Below, piece after piece: positions 57,138-64,000 of a DNA stretch of 64,000 bases. Every line of letters begins with the position of its first letter. The stretch's first letter is position 1. Under the pieces are notes generated by a model. That model ran no database searches. It saw only the letters and a list, made by a program, of their open reading frames with translations, and was not told where the DNA came from. The position numbers and the translations under genes are program-made. The DNA is from CAJQHK01 sp038142525 (GTDB taxonomy: Bacteria; Pseudomonadota; Alphaproteobacteria; Rickettsiales; UBA1997): contig JAYQKE010000002.1 in the NCBI GenBank assembly GCA_038142525.1, positions 62,001 to 126,000 on the forward strand, given 5' to 3'.

Positions 57138-57553
57138 GCAAAAGCATAACTCGTCAAATTATTGATTTACAAAATAAATCCTCAGTAGAAATGAGGAGTA
57201 TTTATCGATCTCTTTTTGATGGGCCACTTCCTTATAATGCTAGCCATTTGAATCTAAAAACCAAAATTGCTTATAGGTTACAAGAACTTCATATTGGCGG
57301 ACTAAATCCAACCATCAAAAAGACCTTGGAAAATTTAGGAAATAATAAAAAAGCCAAAAGATATTCCAACTTAATGGCTGGAACTAAAATTCAGAGAATT
57401 TGGAATGACGTTATGTATGAGGTTGAGATTCTTGAGGATGGATTTGAATTTAATGGTCAGAAATTTAAGAGCCTTTCATCAGTGGCAAATAAAATAACCG
57501 GCACAAGATGGAATGGGCCGAAGTTTTTTAAATTAAAGGAGGAGCTACTTTGA
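57134..57553 (+). CDS. DUF2924 protein of recombinase module
   Basis: 139 residues. ITRQIIDLQNKSSVEMRSIYRSLFDGPLP at the N-terminus, KIAYRLQELHIGGL in the middle, and the strongly conserved end GTKIQRIWNDVMYEVEILEDGFEF, YKSLSSVANKITGTRW-like (here FKSLSSVANKITGTRWNGPKFF). DUF2924 proteins accompany large serine recombinases in prophages and integrative elements and are thought to assist them. Its stop TGA overlaps the recombinase start. Intact. Confidence 0.9.
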   Translation: MSKSITRQIIDLQNKSSVEMRSIYRSLFDGPLPYNASHLNLKTKIAYRLQELHIGGLNPTIKKTLENLGNNKKAKRYSNLMAGTKIQRIWNDVMYEVEILEDGFEFNGQKFKSLSSVANKITGTRWNGPKFFKLKEELL

Positions 57554-58884
57554 TAGAAGATAATTTAATGCCAAATAAAAAAGTAAGATGTGCAATCTAT
57601 ACCAGAAAATCTCACGAAGAAGGTCTTGAGCAAGAATTTAATTCACTTGATGCTCAAAGAGTCGCATGAGAGAAAATTACATAGCTTCACAAACTGGTCA
57701 GGGCTGGGTTGCTAATCCTGATTATTACGATGATGGCGGATATTCTGGAGGAACTCTTGAACGTCCAGCTTTAAAAAGATTATTAGCGGATATTAAAGAA
57801 GGTAAAGTTGATTGTATCGTGGTTTACAAGATTGATCGATTAACCAGATCACTTCTTGATTTTAGCCAAATCGTGCAAATATTTGATTCCCATAATGTTG
57901 GCTTTGTGTCAGTTACCCAGAGTTTTAATACTAATAGCTCAATGGGTAAATTGATGCTTAACGTCCTACTGTCATTTGCTCAATATGAAAGAGAATTAAC
58001 TGGCGAGCGAATAAGGGATAAATTTGAAAGCTCAAAAAAGAAAGGGATTTGGATGGGTGGAGTTGTGCCTTTGGGATATGATGTTGATGATCGCAAACTA
58101 ATTGTTAATGACAAAGAGGCAACAGCTATAAAGTTAATTTATGATCATTTTTTAAAGAATAGTTCAGTTACGCATGCAGTTAGAGATATGAATAAACTTG
58201 GCTTTACCACCAAAAGCTGGATATCTGCTAAAGGGGTGATTTATAGTGGCAAGAAATTTAGCAAGAATACTATTGAAAGGATCTTAAAGAATCCACTTTA
58301 TATCGGCAAAACAGTTCACAAAGGCAAGGTTTACGATGGCCAGCATGAATCAATTATTAGCGATGAAGATTATCAAAAAGTTCAGGATATTTTTAAAGTA
58401 AGTAGCAAAGAAAAAATCATATTGCCAAATTCAAGAATCAACTCACCGCCATTATTAAAGGGGTTAATTTATTGTGGCAGTTGCAAAGAGAAAAATGATG
58501 CCAACTTACACTAATAAGAAAGGTAAGAAATATCGATATTACATCTGCAATAGGAAGCTCAAGAATCTTGATGAATCTTGTAAGGTTGGATCAATATCAG
58601 CAAATGAAACTGAGAAATTAGTAACCAGCCAAATATTAACTTTGCTTCGAAAGCCAGAAGTTGTTATTCACACAATAAGTGTCGCCAATGGCTCAGTATC
58701 AGAAACTGAGATAGTTAATTATTTCAAAAATGTTGAAAAATTATGGGACGAGCTATTTCCAGTTGAGCAAGTGAGGATTATTAATCTTTTGATCAAGCAA
58801 GTTATTGTGACACAAAATGGTGTTGATTTGAGGATTTTTAAAGATGGCCTTAACTCGCTGGCCAGTGAAATTACTGTTAATTAA
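57550..58884 (+). pseudogene. Large serine recombinase, two frameshifts
   Basis: Site-specific recombinase, most likely the prophage integrase. I place the start at TTG 57550 because AGGAGG lies 7 bp ahead; ATG 57568 is in frame but far from it. Catalytic domain: VRCAIYTRKSHEEGLEQEFNSLDAQR (nucleophile Ser in YTRKS), shift near 57660, then NYIASQTGQGW, CIVVYKIDRLTRSLLDF, SLMGKLMLNVLLSFAQYERELTGERI-type motif (SSMGKLMLNVLLSFAQYERE). Recombinase domain WMGGVVPLGYDVDDRKL, zinc ribbon GLIYCGSC, shift near 58493, then MPTYTNKKGKKYRYYIC. Restored length about 445. Both shifts are one base. Confidence 0.9.
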
Positions 58885-58897
58885 AAAAGGAGCGAAA

Positions 58898-59323
58898 ATG
58901 GAAAACCAAAATATTAAAATTACTGAAATTGATTCTGAAACTATCAGCATTTTTATTCCTATAAATATCAGGAAAAGGAGTGGTTATACAACGATGATTC
59001 TACCTAATGGAGATCAGAGATGTAATAGGATGATGACCAATCCCAAGAACTACAATGAGAAGCTAATTGACGCTTTTGTTAAAGCTCACAAATGGCAGAA
59101 GATGCTAAAAGAAGGTGAAATTGGTAGCTTAAGTGAAGTCGCAAAAATTGAAAAGACTGACGATTCTTATGTTAGGAAAGTTTTTAAGCTCAATTATGTT
59201 GCACCATTTATTGTTGAGGCGGTTTTGAAAGGCGAACAGCCTGATAGCCTTAAATTAAAAGACTTTACTCACAAAAACATTCCCGATCTATGGGAAGAAC
59301 AAAAAGAGGTTTTTGGATTTTAA
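58898..59323 (+). CDS. Recombinase partner with helix-turn-helix
   Basis: 141 residues from ATG 58898 (AAAAAAGGAGCGAAA ahead). Contains IFIPINIRKRSGYTTMILPNG then a helical part AFVKAHKWQKMLKEGEIGSLSEVAKIEKTDDSYVRKVFKLNYVAPFIVEAVLKGEQP spread over residues 55-112, and PDLWEEQKEVF. This HTH protein is the usual third gene of the DUF2924-serine recombinase module in alphaproteobacteria. Intact, 13 bp after the recombinase stop. Confidence 0.88.
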   Translation: MENQNIKITEIDSETISIFIPINIRKRSGYTTMILPNGDQRCNRMMTNPKNYNEKLIDAFVKAHKWQKMLKEGEIGSLSEVAKIEKTDDSYVRKVFKLNYVAPFIVEAVLKGEQPDSLKLKDFTHKNIPDLWEEQKEVFGF

Positions 59324-59378
59324 TTTTTATTATTTTTAAGAGAGCTATAGTCTTGGCCAGAATTGGCAAAAAGAGAGG

Positions 59379-59588
59379 TTACTTATCCTGCTTTACATCT
59401 ATAATCCAAATCACCATAAATGACGCTGTCGTCATAACCATCATCATGGAAGAGAATATGATTATCATATCTCTTAATCTTCTGCCATCTATGCACATCC
59501 CATTTATTAGTAATAAAAAGAATATGGTCAAAAAACCAAAAATAAAAGCAGAAGAATTAATTTGATTTTTGAACAATTTACACTTCAT
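59379..59588 (-). CDS. Possible small membrane protein, 69 residues
   Basis: Two hydrophobic segments (SAFIFGFLTIFFLLLINGM and IIIFSSMMMVMTTASFMVIWI) separated by a short charged loop (DGRRLRD), shape of a small inner-membrane protein. No strong ribosome binding site. It lies alone in the spacer between the recombinase module and the defence gene. It could be an accidental open frame. Confidence 0.4.
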   Translation of the reverse strand: MKCKLFKNQINSSAFIFGFLTIFFLLLINGMCIDGRRLRDMIIIFSSMMMVMTTASFMVIWIIDVKQDK

Positions 59589-59615
59589 AATTGATAAGAA
59601 ATACCATTAATAAAA

Positions 59616-59700
59616 TAGCTATAAAGCCTTTATATACATGGCTTTAAGCTACTTACAGTATCGCTCTTAACGAGTGCGAAGTCAACTGAAACAAGGGTAA
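59616..59700. repeat. Spacer repeat, copy 1
   Basis: AGCTATAAAGCCTTTATATA then GGCTTTAAGCTACTTACAG, TATCGCTCTTAACG and GAAGTCAACTGAAACAAGGG. Copy 2 at 60024-60110 has the same blocks in the same order. The first half also matches 14895-14935 left of the prophage. The 400-bp spacing between copies 1 and 2 holds the small gene at 59793-59992. Confidence 0.7.
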
Positions 59701-59792
59701 ATCTGAGGTTAATATGAGATTATTTTGATGTTTCTTGGTAATTTGAGAGAGATCTCTTCTGAGGGCCAGAATTGGCAGGAAAAAGGCGATTT

Positions 59793-59992
59793 TTACTTAT
59801 TTTGTGATCTTTTTAAATATTCATCTCTTATTTGAGAAATTTGAAATTTAATATTTTCACAATGTGAGAATATGATATGTAAAACCTCATAATCCGCTTC
59901 CATTAACTCCTTGGAAAATTCGGTTAAATCCAAAGAAAGTTTTGAGCTGAAGTTTTGACGATATGATATTCCGTCCTATTATTTTTAGACAT
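59793..59992 (-). pseudogene. Small frameshifted gene, about 66 residues
   Basis: ATG 59992 opens MSKNNRTEYHIVKTSAQN, which stops after a few codons; with one base shifted the frame reads KLSLDLTEFSKELMEADYEVLHIIFSHCENIKFQISQIRDEYLKRS and stops at 59793. The helical, amphipathic sequence looks genuinely coding. It is enclosed by the two spacer repeats. Function unknown. Confidence 0.4.
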
Positions 59993-60023
59993 AAAAATCC
60001 TATAAATTAATAAACTACAAAAG

Positions 60024-60110
60024 TGCTATAAAGCCTGTATAGATATAGCTTTAAGCTATATCTATTGTCGCTCTTTGAGGGGTTGAAGTCAACTAGAAGA
60101 AGGGATAATT
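60024..60110. repeat. Spacer repeat, copy 2, with perfect hairpin
   Basis: GCTATAAAGCCTGTAT, then AGATATAGCT and AGCTATATCT pairing perfectly around TTA (60041-60050 with 60054-60063), then ATTGTCGCTCTTTGAGG and GAAGTCAACTAGAAGAAGGG. It resembles copy 1 block by block. It ends about 80 bp before the Avs-like gene and may carry its promoter or a regulatory stem. Confidence 0.65.
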
Positions 60111-60190
60111 ATAGTATATTATTTTGGTCAATGTTATTCTCTACGGATGTAAGAATTATCAATAATCGTAGTCAACAGAGCAATATTTTA

Positions 60191-63100
60191 ATGAATATCA
60201 ATCTTAAGGAAATAAATTGTAAGCACTTAAATTCAAAAGATGAGGCCTTTGAAGAATTGTGTTGTCAATTATTTGAGTTGCATGGCTTAGAAAAAGATTG
60301 GAACAGTACTGCTAAATTTATAAGAAAGGGTCACGGTGCAGATGGCGGAATAGAATCTTATTGGGCATTTGATCAAGGTCTTGAGTATGGGATGCAGGCA
60401 AAATTTCCTGACATATCAAGTAAATTACCTAATTTATGGACCCAAATTGATAAATCTGTACAAACTGCATTAAAAAAAACATCCCAATCTTAAGAGGTAC
60501 TATATTTACACTCCCTTTAATAGGACTGATCTAAAGCAAAACAACAAAACATCTCAGATGGACAGCTGGGATAGTTATGAGAAAAAATGGAAAAAAATTA
60601 AAGATATTGAGTTTATCTGGCATGGTGATTATGAGATAGTAAGTCAATTAATGAATCAAGAACTCCACAACAAAGGTATTATTAAGTACTGGTTCAACAA
60701 AGATGCCTTAACAAAGGAATGGTTTAAAATTCATTTACAACAAACAATCAAAAAAGCCGAACCCAGGTACTCAAGAAATCTAAATATAGAAACTGGTACC
60801 AAAAATTATCTTCTTGGAATAGTTAAGGATGATGCGGCATTACGTCAAAATAAAAATCTACTGGATGATTTAGAATCTAATTATAAAAATATAAAAATAT
60901 CTTTAAATTTGAAAAAAATACCTAAAGAGTGGCAATTGATAGAAAAGATAGATTGTAAAGTTAGTGAAATAAAAAATTATCTAAATGATGAATTGTATAT
61001 TAATAATAAAAATGATTTATCAAAATCAATTCAGGAAGCCATCTACAGTATTTCTTATGATGAAAAGTACAAAAATATAATAAAAAAACCAGACAAATAT
61101 AGAGATACTAATAGCTATAATAATTCTATTAGAAGTTTTCAGAACAATCTTTACAAGCTTGATCGGTTTATTGAGGAAACAAATAGCAAAACATATCTTT
61201 TGCTCGGAAAGGCAGGAGAAGGTAAAACACACCTATTGTGCGACGTTTTAACTGATTCATTAAAGGATAATTATGTTTGTTTGTTAGTGTTGGGAAATTA
61301 TTTAAAAAATCAATCCTTAGAAAAAGGCATAATAGATAATCTTGAAATATTTTCTGATATAACTGAGTTTTTAGGATCTCTGAATAGTTATGCGAAATCG
61401 AAAAAACAAATAGCATTATTAGTTATTGACGGAATTAACGAGTGGGAAGAATGCAAAAAAGATCAAATTTTACCAGAAATTGAATTATTAAGGAGCAAAG
61501 TAGATAAATATGAAAATATAAAATTATTAATAAGTTGTAGATCGGAATATAAAGACGACATTTTTAAAAGAAGTACGCAAGATTACCATATCTTCTGGCA
61601 TGAAGGTTTTTTAGATGATTCCATAAATGCCTTATATAGTTTTTGCAAACATTATAAGATTAAAGTTCCTTCTACCCCACTATTATCACCAGAATTATCG
61701 AACCCACTTATTCTAAAAACTATTTGTGAAGCATTTGAAGGAGGAGAATTTCCAAAAGGAATGCAGGGGTTGCAAAAAATTTTTAACTCTTACATAGAGC
61801 ATTTAAATAGAAAAATTTCAAACCAATTAGACCTAGATCCTGATGATGAAAAAGTTCAAAAGATTATTGAGAAAATTACAAATTTAATTTATAAAAATGA
61901 TGGCAAGATTAATATATCTAAGGATAAAATAAAATCAGAAATAAAGTCTTTAGAGACTGGTAGTAAATGGTCTAAGAGTATTCTGCTTAACCTAGAAAAA
62001 GAGGGGTTTTTAGTTTTAACAAAAGATTATTGCTATCCGTCCTATGATAAATATAGAGACTACCTTGTGTCTAATTGCATCTTAAATGATACAAAAATAC
62101 TTCAATCGAACCACCTGAAAACAGCTTTAGTAAAAAAGATAGACTCGCTTCAAAGTAAAGTATCATATAATGGAATAATAAATTGTCTTGCAGTTGCAAT
62201 TCCAGAGAAATTTGATTTTGATCTTATTGACTTATATAGAGGTAAAAAATTATCCAATGATTTTATAGCCGGAATAATTAATTCATTTTATAGATCTATA
62301 GCGCAAAGATCTCAATGCAGTATTTCAGAAAATACTATAAAAGATTTTGAATATCTAAAAACAATTGTAGGCGGAGAATTTGAAGATGAATACTGGAAAT
62401 CTTTAATAAACTGTTCACCAGTAGAAGGTCACCCACTCAACGCAGAATATTTACACAATATTCTGATAAAATTAACTATGCCAGATAGAGATGCAAGCTG
62501 GACACGCTTTATATCAGTAAGTTATGACGATGATCATGGTGATTCGGAAAGTTACTTCAATTTAAAATCCCTTATTAATCCTTTTTCCAACGTAGATAAC
62601 AATACATTATCTGATGAAACAATAGAACTAATTTCTACACTACTAATATGGATTACATCTTCTACAAATAGATTCTTAAGACAAGAAGCGGTGATAGCGA
62701 GCAGCTGGTAAATTTACTAAAAAACAAAGAATCTATAAGTTGTAACTTGTTAAAAAAATTTATTAATATAGAAGATAGCTACATAAAGGAAGGAATATAC
62801 TCAATCACTTATGGAGTCGTATTATTCTCACACAACAAAACTGGCATCAAAGAAATTACAGAAATAGTTTTTAAAAATATATTCGATCAAGAAATAGTAT
62901 TTCCAAATATTTTAGTTAGAGATTGTGCATATGGAATTATGCAAACAGCAAAGCATTTAGGGGTGGATATATCTGCTTATGAAGACATCATAGAGCCGCC
63001 ATACAACTATCCTGTAATAAAAAAAATATCCCAGTAAACAGTACATAGAAAAAAATATTCAAGATCAGGGGATTCGGAACTTTCTATTGCTAGCTGTCAA

Positions 63101-64000
63101 ATACTTCATTCTGTTAAATCAAGTGATTTTAATTGGTATACGATGAAGGATATACAAAACTGGCATAACCATCCATTGAATCAAGAATTTATTATTAAGG
63201 AAAAAGAAGAAGACTATTACGAAGGTGTTCCAAAAGCTTTAGTTTTAGACGATTCAATCAAATTTGATTATTCTGCCAATAAAAAAATAAAGAGAATAAA
63301 AAAATACATAAACTACAAGGATTTTGATTATGAAAAAGCTACAAATTGGATATGTGATAAATCTTACAAATTAGGGTGGGATAGAAATAAACATGGGAAA
63401 TTTGATTACAACTTAACAAGAAGGTATTTTGGTCGCCAAAGAAATGAAGTGGAAAGAATCGGAAAGAAGTATCAATGGATAGCATATAGAGAGTTTTTAT
63501 GCAATCTAATGGATAACTATTATTACAAGGAGAATATAATAACAGCGATACTTTTTATAAAGATTTTAAAATAAGAAATTTAAAAAAATATAGAGAAGCA
63601 GACCCCTCTTTCATTGCTAACCATATAAGCAATGAGTGGAAACTTAATTCAGACCCAAGCTGGACTCATCCAAATATAAGCTATAAAGACTGTTTTAAAA
63701 AAAATATTTCATTTAATGAGCAGAAAAAAATGGTTAGAAAGACACCCAAAATAATATTTGTAAAGGTAGAGAATTAATAGAAGTAGTGGATCCGCAAAAA
63801 ACAAAATGGTTTGTTCTTAATAATTTTATACAGCAATCAGAACATAAAGAAGAGGTGTTGATTAGTGATTTTAAGAGAGATTGTTCCACCTCCATCAAGA
63901 GCTTTATCTATAACAAGAAAGACAAAAAAGAAATAATAACTAAAATAAAAAATTCATTTAAAAAAGGTGAAAATGGTTTCAGAATTTTTGGCACCAGTAA
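60191..64000 (+). pseudogene. Avs-like STAND NTPase with N-terminal nuclease, frameshifted, runs off window
   Basis: Probable anti-phage defence protein. N-terminus: helix DEAFEELCCQLFELHG, then a Mrr-like PD-(D/E)XK site (GHGADGGIES ... YGMQAKF, i.e. Asp and Q-x-K). One extra A in the run at 60472-60479 breaks the frame; it resumes with ALKKHPNLKRYYIYTPFNRT. The NTPase has Walker A LLLGKAGEGKTHLL, Walker B LLVIDGINEWEE, sensor LISCRSEY and the helix NPLILKTICEAFEGG, as in Avs/STAND proteins. More shifts near 62695, 63030, 63560 and 63770. C-terminal repeats include ATNWICDKSYKLGWD and VERIGKKYQWIAYREFL, a known ending of long Avs-like proteins. Over 1,265 codons in window. Subtype not assigned. 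Confidence 0.82.

Noticed and set aside
59290..59565. Plus-strand 91-codon frame after the recombinase partner
   Set aside because: It overlaps the partner's end, has no ribosome binding site and lies antisense to a more plausible membrane protein frame.

Overview
The window is AT-rich, densely packed and heavily littered with insertion sequences. Its phage and recombinase families (DUF2924 plus serine recombinase plus small partner, DUF6127, DUF6362, DUF3489, alphaproteobacterial-type Rz1) point to an alphaproteobacterium. The base composition, the IS load and the many broken genes suggest a host-associated member, for example of the Rickettsiales or Holosporales; this is inference, as no rRNA or housekeeping gene is present. 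I saw no tRNA, rRNA or CRISPR array.

Layout. (1) 1-14867: a divergent RTX locus. On the minus strand an HlyC-like acyltransferase is followed by a giant RTX gene that runs off the left edge; on the plus strand a second HlyC-like acyltransferase heads a type I secretion operon (TolC, ABC exporter, HlyD). An IS3-family element lies between the two arms. The RTX gene carries perfect 876-bp tandem repeats, and RTX, exporter and HlyD are all broken by indels or a stop. (2) About 15222-53490: a prophage read almost wholly on the minus strand. From right to left: excisionase-like HTH, Sak4-like ATPase, helicase, Cas4-like nuclease, primase-helicase, a cluster of iteron-like repeats, RuvC-like resolvase, ParB-methylase, terminase, portal, S49 protease, decoration protein, Mu gpT-like capsid, P2-like contractile tail, holin, endolysin and overlapping spanins. 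The head is lambda/Mu-like and the tail P2-like. (3) 53735-56823: a control and accessory region with two unknown genes, a UmuD/LexA-like S24 protein, a GIY-YIG protein, a SWIM zinc-finger protein and a small beta-rich protein. (4) 56940-59323: the DUF2924, large serine recombinase and partner module, probably the integration module. (5) 59324-60190: a repeat-bearing spacer with two doubtful small genes. (6) 60191-64000: a broken Avs-like defence gene (Mrr-like nuclease, STAND NTPase, long C-terminal sensor) that leaves the window on the right.

Six insertion sequences are present: two IS3-family, one IS30-family and three IS5-family. All have recognisable ends and target duplications. Five of them split phage genes (gpD, a head-tail gene, portal, primase-helicase and the ATPase), and removing element plus one duplication restores each reading frame. 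Many other genes carry one-base indels, often in A or T runs, so part of the damage could be assembly error; in-frame stops made by base substitution (HlyD, ParB-methylase, EF-hand lipoprotein) and the IS insertions show that real decay has also occurred.
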